Assembly (NCBI GenBank): GCA_900554605.1
Contig: USHU01000094.1
Location: 1 to 5,232, forward strand
Length of the DNA stretch: 5,232 nucleotides
Origin: an uncultured Actinomyces sp.
GTDB taxonomy: Bacteria > Actinomycetota > Actinomycetes > Actinomycetales > Actinomycetaceae
Reading direction: 5' to 3'
Below, one piece after another: positions 1-5,232 of the stretch (position 1 is the first letter of the stretch; each line of letters starts with the position of its first letter). The notes beneath the pieces are model-generated. The model was not told the DNA's origin and searched no databases. It saw nothing but the letters and a program-made list of their open reading frames with translations. Both the position numbers and the translations under genes were made by a program.

Positions 1-119
1 AAGAACGCGTTGACGAGGCATTCCAGGGATTGCCCGAAGAAGCTGCAGAAGATGCCAAGCCCATTGAGTCTCAGGCAACGCTCTGGGCTCTTCTGGAAGA
101 GGACGGCATTCTCCTGTGA
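1..119 (+). CDS. tmk: Probable C-terminal end of thymidylate kinase (dTMP kinase), 5' partial
   Basis: An open frame enters from the left edge (first whole codon at 3) and ends at TGA 117-119, giving 38 residues that begin ERVDEAFQGLPEEAA and finish ALLEEDGILL. No catalytic motif lies in this piece, so the name rests mainly on context. In actinobacteria the gene directly before holB is commonly tmk, whose product phosphorylates dTMP to dTDP in dTTP synthesis. The fragment is acidic and probably helical, which would suit the C-terminal end of that kinase, perhaps with a lineage-specific tail. Its stop overlaps the GTG start of holB by 4 bp (GTGA), so the two are probably translationally coupled in one mRNA. 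That the frame is a real gene end is fairly certain; the identity is inferred. Confidence 0.65.
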   Translation, partial: ERVDEAFQGLPEEAAEDAKPIESQATLWALLEEDGILL

Positions 120-1309
120 GTGTCTGGGACGAAGTGGTTGGCCAGGAACATGCCCTGGCGGTATTGCGACAGGCTGCTGACGGCGCTCGCGCAATTGTCG
201 ACCGCGCGTCCCAAGGAATTCCCGTTGATGATGCAGCACGCTCCATGACCCACGCGTGGCTCATCACCGGGCCTCCCGGCTCAGGTCGATCCGTTGCTGC
301 TATGGCTTTTGCAGCCTCCTTACAGTGCACGGGGGATGTCCCAGGGTGTGGTCAGTGCCCGGGATGCATCACGACTCTGGCTCGGACAAATGGGGACGTG
401 ACAATCCTCAGCACGGAGTCAACCCAGATTCGCATCGATGAAGTGCGACAAATCGTCGTGCGCGCGCAGACAGCTCCTTCGCAGGGACGCTGGCGAGTCA
501 TTGTCATTGAAGATGCGGACCGCATGATGGAACGTACCGCGAATGTTCTTCTCAAGGCAGTTGAGGAACCTCCCGAACGCACCGTGTGGTTGCTGTGTGC
601 GCCCAGTGCGGAAGACATGATCACAACGATTCGTTCACGATGCCGCCACCTTGGGTTGCGAATCCCAGATCCGCACGCAGTCGCAGATCTCCTCGTTCGT
701 CGTGACGGGGTTGAACCCGCGGATGCTCTTTCCGCTGCCCGTGCAGCCCAATCGCATATCGGCTTGGCTCGCGCGCTGGCCAAAGACCCGAAGATGCGCC
801 AGCGTCGTCGGTCAATCATTACTGCCCCGGCACAGGTGCGTTCCGTCGGCGAAGCTGTTTTTGCCGCTGAAGACCTGCATTCCATTGCGAAAGCTCAGGC
901 AGAATCTCAATCCGAAGAACGCAATGCCCGCGAAAAAGCTGAACTTATGCGCCAGCTCGGAATGGAAGAAGGCCAGACCCCGGCCTCGCACCAGCGCGCA
1001 CGCATTCGCGAGCTCGAGGATGAACAGAAACGGCGCTCGAAGCGCGCTATTCAAGACGCGCTCGATCGAGCGCTTGTTGATCTTCTTGGGATTTACCGTG
1101 ATGTCCTCATGCGACAACTGGGAAGCGATCAAGAACCTATTAATGATGACTGCACGGACCTCATCGAAGAACTGGCTACGCGCTCAACGCCGCAGCAGAC
1201 CATGACCCGCGTCCAGGCGATTGAGGAAGCTCGAAAGCGGCTGACAACAAACATGTCAGTCCCTCTGATTTTGGAAGCGATGACGCTCTCGCTTCGACCG
1301 CAGGTCTAA
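116..1309 (+). CDS. holB: DNA polymerase III subunit delta' (clamp loader)
   Basis: This 397-residue protein is the delta' subunit of the clamp-loader complex, which opens the beta sliding clamp and places it on primed DNA. The N-terminus MSVWDEVVGQE is the usual actinobacterial start and supports the GTG at 116; AGAGGA at 98-103 could serve as a ribosome site. The AAA+ fold shows a P-loop GPPGSGRS (52-59), with Arg where ATP-hydrolysing loaders have Lys. A zinc cluster follows, C71, C78, C81 and C84 (CX6CX2CX2C). Next come a Walker B-like IVIEDADRM (129-137), the LLKAVEEPP stretch (145-153) and the SRC motif at 174-176. Residues about 255-320 are charged, probably coiled-coil helices. The C-terminal part is probably the oligomerisation domain. 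It is longer than E. coli delta' (334 residues), as is normal in actinobacteria. The altered P-loop suggests a structural, non-hydrolysing subunit. It overlaps the upstream gene by 4 bp and lies 20 bp before the hydrolase gene. Confidence 0.95.
   Translation: MSVWDEVVGQEHALAVLRQAADGARAIVDRASQGIPVDDAARSMTHAWLITGPPGSGRSVAAMAFAASLQCTGDVPGCGQCPGCITTLARTNGDVTILSTESTQIRIDEVRQIVVRAQTAPSQGRWRVIVIEDADRMMERTANVLLKAVEEPPERTVWLLCAPSAEDMITTIRSRCRHLGLRIPDPHAVADLLVRRDGVEPADALSAARAAQSHIGLARALAKDPKMRQRRRSIITAPAQVRSVGEAVFAAEDLHSIAKAQAESQSEERNAREKAELMRQLGMEEGQTPASHQRARIRELEDEQKRRSKRAIQDALDRALVDLLGIYRDVLMRQLGSDQEPINDDCTDLIEELATRSTPQQTMTRVQAIEEARKRLTTNMSVPLILEAMTLSLRPQV
1051..1080. repeat. 30-bp near-perfect palindrome inside holB
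   Basis: A perfect 16-bp palindrome, GCGCTCGATCGAGCGC, lies at 1058-1073. The symmetry continues outward about the same centre (between 1065 and 1066): A1056 pairs with T1075, and TCAA at 1051-1054 pairs with TTGA at 1077-1080. Only the pairs 1055/1076 and 1057/1074 fail, so 13 of 15 pairs match. It lies within holB codons for QDALDRALVD, so protein coding constrains it too. No function is known to me for this exact sequence; the symmetry itself is certain. Confidence 0.6.
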
Positions 1310-1329
1310 ACATCTAATAGGGTAGGGGC

Positions 1330-2982
1330 ATGAACTCACGCTCTCGCTTGATTGTCGCCGTCCTCGTGGTGCTTGCGCTCGCATCGAATTTCGGTGTTGC
1401 GTACTACTTCAAGGGCTCGATCGATAGCTTTGCAGAGGCGGCTGCCGCCGTCAGCCCGAACAATCAGAACAAGGTGACGGTTCCACACAGCGCTGATCCT
1501 CTTCCCGGGAAGCCGACGAAGGATCAGTTCTACTCTCAGCCCCTCAATTGGCGACAGTGTGAAGTTTCGGAAATCACCAGCAACGGCGTCGCTGCGCCGC
1601 GTGACATTGACAAGTATCAGTGCGCGTCGCTGACCGCGCCTCTGGACTGGGAAAACCTTGACGGGAATCAAATCACTCTTGCCTTGGCAATCCACCGCGC
1701 CGATCAGAGTGAAGGCAAAGCTCTTTTCTTTAATCTCGGTGGTCCCGGTGGGGCAGCCGTGTCCTCGATTGTCTCCCAAGTCAACAGTTCCTTAGGGAAT
1801 GGGCTTGTCGGGGCTTTCGACATCGTAGCTTTGGACCCGCGAGGGGTAGGTGCATCTACTCCTGTTCGCTGCCTGAGCGACGAAGACCGCGATAAGCAGG
1901 CAGCTGGTACAGGAAGCGATAAAGACCCGAATGCAACTCCTGCTCAACTTATTGAACAGGCAAAGAAAGATTCTGCTGACCTCGCCAAGGGATGCCAGGA
2001 TCTAAGTGGAAACCTGTATAAGCATGTTGACACGGTCAATGCGGCGAAGGACTTTGACATGGTCCGCGCGCTGCTGGGACAGGACAAGTTCAATTACCTG
2101 GGTTACTCCTATGGAACATTCCTCGGTGCAACCTACGCAGGACTTTTCCCAACAAACGTTGGACACATGGTCCTTGATGGTGCGGTTGATCCTGCAGTAC
2201 AAGGCGATGACCTCGCTGCCATGCAGATGCGCGGTTTCGAGGCCTCTCTCCGCCACTGGGTTGAGGACTGCCAAGCCGGGCGCAACTGCCCGCTCACTGG
2301 CGATGCGGACGCGGGAATGCGAAAGATGAAGGCATTCTTCGATAGCTTGGAGAATTCGCCGCTTGAGACCTCAGATGCGAACCGTCCTCTGACGCGCAAT
2401 CTGGCGATGAGTGCCGTTATCGGACTGCTGTACTCGACCGAGACCTACTCAATTTTGACGCAGGCCATGACCTCGGCTCTGAATTCAAACGACGGCTCCA
2501 TGCTGCTCTTCGTGGCGGATCTCCTCAATGAACGAAACAAGGACGGCTCATACGCCTCGAACTCGATGGATGCGATTGTCGCGATCAACTCGCTGGACTA
2601 CTCGCCTGTCGGAAACGCAGATCAGTGGACAAAGGGCTACGAAACCCTGAAGAGCGAATTACTGGTCTTTGGTGAAGAAGCAGGTTTCACTTCAGCCGGT
2701 CTTGAGGGGTGGCCCACCTCGCACGCGAAACGCCAGCCGATTAGCGCGCAAGGCGCGCCTCCGATCATGGTCGTTGGAACGACTCATGATCCTGCAACGC
2801 CCTACGTCATGTCACAAAACCTGGCTAAGGAACTGTCCTCGGGCGTATTGGTGACGTGGGAAGGTTGGAACCACACCGCTTACTCAAAGAGTGGCAGCAA
2901 ATGCGTGGCGACAGCCGTCGAAGGCTACTTCCTGCGAAACGTCGTTCCCACCACCGATGTTCAGTGTGGCGCTGACTCCTGA
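1330..2982 (+). CDS. Secreted alpha/beta hydrolase, TAP-like (tripeptidyl aminopeptidase family)
   Basis: This 550-residue exported serine hydrolase belongs to the family of Streptomyces tripeptidyl aminopeptidase (Tap) and SlpD/SlpE, which remove short peptides from protein N-termini outside the cytoplasm. Residues 2-6 are basic and 7-27 hydrophobic, forming a signal peptide or membrane anchor. ALA at 16-18 is a possible signal-peptidase I site, and there is no lipobox Cys. The fold shows GGPGG (137-141, oxyanion region), DPRGVG (169-174) and the nucleophile elbow GYSYG (258-262, Ser260). The C-terminal TAP-like domain supplies Asp487 (HDPATP) and His515 (GWNHTAY), so the triad looks complete. 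Eight cysteines (77, 98, 181, 222, 314, 320, 525, 546) suggest disulphides after export. The ATG follows AGGG at 1319-1322 with good spacing and lies 20 bp after holB, so it is probably in the same operon. The true substrate is unknown; peptidase or proline iminopeptidase-like activity is likeliest. Confidence 0.9.
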   Translation: MNSRSRLIVAVLVVLALASNFGVAYYFKGSIDSFAEAAAAVSPNNQNKVTVPHSADPLPGKPTKDQFYSQPLNWRQCEVSEITSNGVAAPRDIDKYQCASLTAPLDWENLDGNQITLALAIHRADQSEGKALFFNLGGPGGAAVSSIVSQVNSSLGNGLVGAFDIVALDPRGVGASTPVRCLSDEDRDKQAAGTGSDKDPNATPAQLIEQAKKDSADLAKGCQDLSGNLYKHVDTVNAAKDFDMVRALLGQDKFNYLGYSYGTFLGATYAGLFPTNVGHMVLDGAVDPAVQGDDLAAMQMRGFEASLRHWVEDCQAGRNCPLTGDADAGMRKMKAFFDSLENSPLETSDANRPLTRNLAMSAVIGLLYSTETYSILTQAMTSALNSNDGSMLLFVADLLNERNKDGSYASNSMDAIVAINSLDYSPVGNADQWTKGYETLKSELLVFGEEAGFTSAGLEGWPTSHAKRQPISAQGAPPIMVVGTTHDPATPYVMSQNLAKELSSGVLVTWEGWNHTAYSKSGSKCVATAVEGYFLRNVVPTTDVQCGADS

Positions 2983-2994
2983 GACGCTTCCGGC

Positions 2995-3020
2995 TGCGGA
3001 GCTGGCTCAATACCTCCGCA
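2995..3020 (+). terminator. Possible transcription terminator or attenuator hairpin (weak)
   Basis: TGCGGAG (2995-3001) and CTCCGCA (3014-3020) are exact reverse complements, giving a 7-bp GC-rich stem with a 12-nt loop, 12 bp after the stop of the hydrolase gene. The sequence after the stem is AAAATCTTCC, with no U-rich run, so it is not a classic intrinsic terminator. Actinobacterial terminators often lack a U-tract, and the position between an operon end and a new promoter suits termination. The stem is certain, the role is a guess. Confidence 0.3.
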
Positions 3021-3035
3021 AAATCTTCCTAGATC

Positions 3036-3064
3036 TTGGCAGTTGGGCCGCGGCTCGCTAACGT
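3036..3064 (+). promoter_or_regulatory. Sigma-70-like promoter for the SRPBCC gene, apparently leaderless
   Basis: TTGGCA (3036-3041) matches the -35 consensus TTGACA in five of six bases. After a 17-bp spacer comes TAACGT (3059-3064), which fits the TANNNT form of actinobacterial -10 boxes. Placing the -10 box at -12 to -7 puts +1 at 3071, the A of the next ATG. No purine-rich ribosome site lies before that ATG (TGAGCT at 3065-3070), which agrees with a leaderless mRNA. A near-palindrome, CCTAGATCTTGG (3028-3039, five of six pairs), overlaps the -35 box, but I would not call it an operator on that basis. Confidence 0.55.
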
Positions 3065-3070
3065 TGAGCT

Positions 3071-3550
3071 ATGGACTTTTTCGGCGATGACGAATCAGAA
3101 ACCCCAGGCCAGAACACGGACAGTGTTGAAGCTGAGGTCCTCGTTGGCACCACCATCGAAGACGCGTGGGCTCTGGTCTCCGAACCGGGCTGGTGGATTA
3201 ACGACGGTCCTCTAGGTGACCACGAGGTCGAACGCGACGATAACGGCGTGTACCACATCACCGATCCAGAAGCCGGGACATGGCTCGTCGAGAAGGTCGA
3301 CGAAGACCCCATGGACGTTGTCACCTTCCGCTGGTACCCGCTGGCTAGCGACGAGTTCCCCGAGGAATCCCTGACTACCGTCGAGGTCTCTTTATCCGAA
3401 GAAAAGGGCAAGGTCGCACTTCACGTTGAAGAATTCGGAATCTCTGCCCTCAGTGATGACGAAGACGAGGCCTATCAGCTTTGGGAAAATGAGGCCGGCC
3501 TGTGGGACCAGGCTGTTGATAGCGCAAAGGATTACTTAGAGCGACGGTGA
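3071..3550 (+). CDS. Acidic SRPBCC-like (START/AHSA1-type) protein, function unknown
   Basis: This 159-residue soluble protein has no signal peptide or membrane segment. Residues 19-45 (VEAEVLVGTTIEDAWALVSE, then WWIND) resemble the first strand and following helices of SRPBCC domains, in which a helix-grip fold encloses a ligand pocket. VVTFRWYP (83-90), the paired strands TTVEVSLSE (102-110) and KVALHVEEFG (114-123), and a C-terminal helix (about 131-158) complete the usual order. Such domains bind hydrophobic ligands or act as Hsp90-cochaperone-like or toxin-like proteins; nothing here tells which. The composition is striking: 44 of 159 residues are Asp or Glu and only 8 are Lys or Arg. 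The ATG is chosen because the promoter at 3036-3064 predicts transcription from its first base. The gene's 3' end overlaps the convergent DUF2218 gene by 19 bp. The reading frame is convincing; the fold assignment is by eye. Confidence 0.75.
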   Translation: MDFFGDDESETPGQNTDSVEAEVLVGTTIEDAWALVSEPGWWINDGPLGDHEVERDDNGVYHITDPEAGTWLVEKVDEDPMDVVTFRWYPLASDEFPEESLTTVEVSLSEEKGKVALHVEEFGISALSDDEDEAYQLWENEAGLWDQAVDSAKDYLERR

Positions 3551-3927
3551 CGCTCGATATCCTCAGCCGTCAAAGGACCCTGTGTGGATCCAGCGACCTC
3601 TTCTCCGGTCTGAGGGTCAGTCCTGACCCATGCGATTTCAAGCCCATCGCGGTACCCAAAGCGGGCTAGGTGAATCCCGACGACGGACTCCAGGTGTTCC
3701 ACGGCCTCGGGAGAGGTCTCTAGTTCAAGACGTAAATGCTGGTCGGTGCACGAGATTACGCACTCACCGCTGGGCATACCCTCGCGAGTAAAGGCCAGGG
3801 TTCCGCGCGCTGATTCATCGTCCCACTGCGCGTCAATTTTCCGCACCATGTGCGAGGCAAGTTGATGTCCATAGCGACGTGCGCGCTCGGTAGGAACATC
3901 GGCGATAGAGATCATTTTTTCGCTCAC
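3532..3927 (-). CDS. DUF2218 family protein
   Basis: This 131-residue cytoplasmic protein resembles the DUF2218 family, small proteins common in actinobacteria and proteobacteria whose biochemical role I do not know. Typical pieces are an N-terminal strand followed by RYGHQLASHMVRK (18-30), a central stretch ending in a hydrophobic strand, LRLELE (65-70), then a helix, AVEHLESVVGIHLARFG (75-91), and RDGLEIAW (93-100). Residues 101-131 form a polar tail (TGEEVAGSTQGPLTAEDIERH) that probably lies beyond the family core. The start is uncertain: GTG at 3927-3925 has GGAAG (3944-3940) 12 nt upstream, which is long, while Met5 (ATG at 3915-3913) is an alternative with no clear ribosome site. The stop TAA (3534-3532) lies inside the end of the convergent SRPBCC gene. 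It is divergent from the permease, with a 73-bp gap. It has no nearby partner gene that would reveal a pathway. Confidence 0.8.
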   Translation of the reverse strand: MSEKMISIADVPTERARRYGHQLASHMVRKIDAQWDDESARGTLAFTREGMPSGECVISCTDQHLRLELETSPEAVEHLESVVGIHLARFGYRDGLEIAWVRTDPQTGEEVAGSTQGPLTAEDIERHRRSK

Positions 3928-4000
3928 ACAAGTTATTTTCTTCCATCTATCACGATGAGGCGTGCTAGCGTGGAAAACTCAGCTAGAAGAATGGACCAAC
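3928..4000. promoter_or_regulatory. Divergent intergenic region between the DUF2218 gene and the cycA-like gene
   Basis: These 73 bp must hold the 5' signals of two divergent genes, unless the permease is transcribed from elsewhere. Candidate -10 boxes are TAACTT on the minus strand (3935-3930), and TATCAC (3948-3953) or TAGCGT (3966-3971) on the plus strand. None has a good -35 box at 16-18 bp, so I assign no promoter. CTAGC (3965-3969) and GCTAG (3982-3986) form a 5-bp inverted repeat. TTCCA (3941-3945) and TGGAA (3971-3975) form another. Both are short enough to be chance. Confidence 0.35.
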
Positions 4001-5232
4001 ATGAGCACCAGCGGACATGCTGAGGAGAACAGTGGTGAGGCCTCGGGCCGCCAGCTCCAACGCAACCTGACGAATCGCCACATTCAGCTCATCGCTATCG
4101 GCGGCGCAATCGGTACTGGCCTTTTCATGGGCTCGGGTAAGACCATTGCCACAGCGGGTCCCTCGATTCTCTTGGTGTACCTCATCATCGGCAGCGCACT
4201 GTTCTTGTTCATGCGCGCTATGGGCGAGATCCTTCTGTCGGACCGCCAATACGGGACCTTCGCCGATATCATCCGCCACTTCCTTGGCCCTTCCATGGGT
4301 TTTGTCATGGGCTGGACCTACTGGCTGTGCTGGGTCGTTACCGGTATTGCAGACGTCGTCGCCATCACCGGTTACGTCCATTTCTGGTGGCCGGATCTTC
4401 CCTCTTGGATCCCCGTTGTTGCAACCGCCCTCTTGCTCTTTGCGCTCAACGCCATGACGGTTAAGGCCTTCGGTGAAACCGAATTCTGGTTTGCCATGAT
4501 CAAGATCGTCGCCATTGTTGCCCTGATTGTCGTCGGCGTCATCATGGTAGCGATCGGCATGCACGACAATGCGGGAACAACAGCCGCGGTTTCGAACCTA
4601 TGGGTGCATGGAGGAATATTCCCCACCGGCTTTATGGGATTCTTAGGCGGCTTCCAAATCGCGATCTTCGCCTTTGTAGGTATCGAACTTGTGGGGACGA
4701 CGGTTGCAGAAACCGCCAATCCAGAGAAAACTCTACCCAAGGCAATCAACTCGATTCCCGTGCGCGTGGTGATCTTCTACATCTGTGCACTTGCGGTGAT
4801 CATGATGGTGACGCCGTGGAACCAAATCGATAAGTCTCAATCCCCATTCGTCACGATGTTTTCGATGACCGGCCTGGGAATGGCAGCATCGCTGGTGAAC
4901 CTTGTTGTTCTCACCTCTGCTGCTTCTTCGGCAAATTCGGGAATCTACTCCACCTCGAGGATGCTCTTCTCGCTATCGATCCAAGGAGACGCCGCGCCCT
5001 TCTTCGGCCGTCTCTCAAAGCGCCACATTCCCCAAAACGCACTCTTCCTTTCATGCGTCTTCCTTCTGTCGGGAGCGGTTCTTTTGGCATTTGGGGATTC
5101 GATCCTCAGCGTCTTCACCGTGGTGACAGCAACTTCGGCGACGCTCTTCATGGTGGTGTGGATTTTGGTGGTTATTTCCTACCTGGTTTACGTGCGTAAG
5201 TACCCTGAACGACACAAAGCAACCATTTTCCC
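4001..5232 (+). CDS. cycA: Amino-acid permease, CycA-like (D-serine/D-alanine/glycine transporter), 3' partial
   Basis: The frame runs from ATG 4001 off the right edge: 410 codons, of about 470 expected. It encodes an inner-membrane amino acid:proton symporter of the APC superfamily (AAT family). The polar N-tail ends in LQRNLTNRHIQLIAIGG, followed by the TM1 signature AIGGAIGTGLF (32-42). Other conserved blocks are MRAMGEILLS (71-80), GWTYWLCWVVTGIADVVAIT (104-123), FWFAMIKIVAIVALIVVG (162-179), FAFVGIELVGTT (223-234) with AETANPEKTLPKAI (236-249), and LTSAASSANSGIYSTSRM (314-331). These agree nearly residue for residue with what I recall of E. coli CycA, which imports D-alanine, D-serine, glycine and D-cycloserine. 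Substrate specificity within this family is hard to read, so another small neutral amino acid is possible. About ten hydrophobic segments are visible; the last two of the usual twelve lie beyond the edge. The ribosome site is weak (AGAAG at 3985-3989, 11 nt upstream). The ATG at 3991 is out of frame. Confidence 0.9.
   Translation, partial: MSTSGHAEENSGEASGRQLQRNLTNRHIQLIAIGGAIGTGLFMGSGKTIATAGPSILLVYLIIGSALFLFMRAMGEILLSDRQYGTFADIIRHFLGPSMGFVMGWTYWLCWVVTGIADVVAITGYVHFWWPDLPSWIPVVATALLLFALNAMTVKAFGETEFWFAMIKIVAIVALIVVGVIMVAIGMHDNAGTTAAVSNLWVHGGIFPTGFMGFLGGFQIAIFAFVGIELVGTTVAETANPEKTLPKAINSIPVRVVIFYICALAVIMMVTPWNQIDKSQSPFVTMFSMTGLGMAASLVNLVVLTSAASSANSGIYSTSRMLFSLSIQGDAAPFFGRLSKRHIPQNALFLSCVFLLSGAVLLAFGDSILSVFTVVTATSATLFMVVWILVVISYLVYVRKYPERHKATIF

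Noticed and set aside
352..885. Minus-strand open frame of 177 codons inside holB
   Set aside because: Arg- and Ser-rich translation with no domain, fully inside the well-supported holB frame.
651..1205. Plus-strand open frame of 184 codons in another frame of holB
   Set aside because: Composition is that of a frame-shifted shadow, and the holB frame is continuous and conserved throughout, so there is no frameshift to explain.
2983..3070. Possible tRNA on the minus strand, because the reverse complement near 3070 reads ATAGCTCAACGTTAGCGAGC, like a tRNA D-arm
   Set aside because: There is no matching acceptor stem, anticodon arm or GGTTCGA-type T-arm within the required distance.
3058..3411. 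Minus-strand open frame of 117 codons opposite the SRPBCC-like gene
   Set aside because: Ser- and Thr-rich shadow product. The plus-strand frame has a matching promoter and a plausible fold.
3543..3571. GACGG/CCGTC inverted repeat near the convergent gene ends as a bidirectional terminator
   Set aside because: Only 5 bp with a 19-nt loop and no flanking U- or A-tracts, and it lies within coding sequence of the DUF2218 gene.
3983..4564. Minus-strand open frame of 193 codons opposite the permease gene
   Set aside because: Its product is a low-complexity mix rich in Asp, His, Gly and Asn without any recognisable domain. It is the antisense shadow of the hydrophobic codons of the clearly conserved CycA-like gene.
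1..5232. Mobile element, CRISPR array, phage or toxin-antitoxin system
   Set aside because: I saw no transposase, integrase, direct-repeat array or terminal inverted repeats. All genes fit normal chromosomal content, and the SRPBCC/DUF2218 pair is convergent, unlike a toxin-antitoxin operon.

Overview
The window is ordinary chromosomal DNA from an actinobacterium. The evidence is the gene order (a likely tmk end, then an actinobacterial-type holB, then a secreted TAP-like alpha/beta hydrolase), the MSVWDEVVGQE start of the delta' subunit, a DUF2218 gene, GTG starts and an apparently leaderless gene. G+C looks moderate by eye (mid-50s percent, not computed). That is low for a high-GC actinobacterium and would fit an Actinomycetaceae-like or related host-associated lineage. 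The family-level placement is inference only.

Left part (1-2982, + strand): a tightly packed operon. A reading frame that is probably the end of thymidylate kinase (tmk) overlaps the GTG start of holB (DNA polymerase III delta') by 4 bp. The next gene, 20 bp further on, encodes an exported serine hydrolase of the tripeptidyl-aminopeptidase (TAP) type with a complete Ser-Asp-His triad. The promoter of this operon lies outside the window. The first two genes serve DNA replication (dTTP supply and clamp loading). The hydrolase acts outside the cytoplasm and is probably just a conserved passenger.

Middle part (2983-3927): an 88-bp gap holds a short inverted repeat and a good sigma-70-like promoter. 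The promoter spacing puts transcription start exactly on the ATG of a very acidic 159-residue SRPBCC-like protein. That gene converges on, and overlaps by 19 bp, a minus-strand gene for a DUF2218 protein of 131 residues.

Right part (3928-5232): a 73-bp divergent intergenic region separates the DUF2218 gene from a + strand amino-acid permease. The permease closely resembles CycA (D-serine/D-alanine/glycine transporter) and is cut by the window end after 410 codons.

I found no RNA gene, mobile element, CRISPR array or phage sequence, and nothing that amounts to a new biological system. The points most worth checking are the leaderless promoter, the 30-bp near-palindrome inside holB, the overlapping convergent gene pair, and the very acidic SRPBCC protein.
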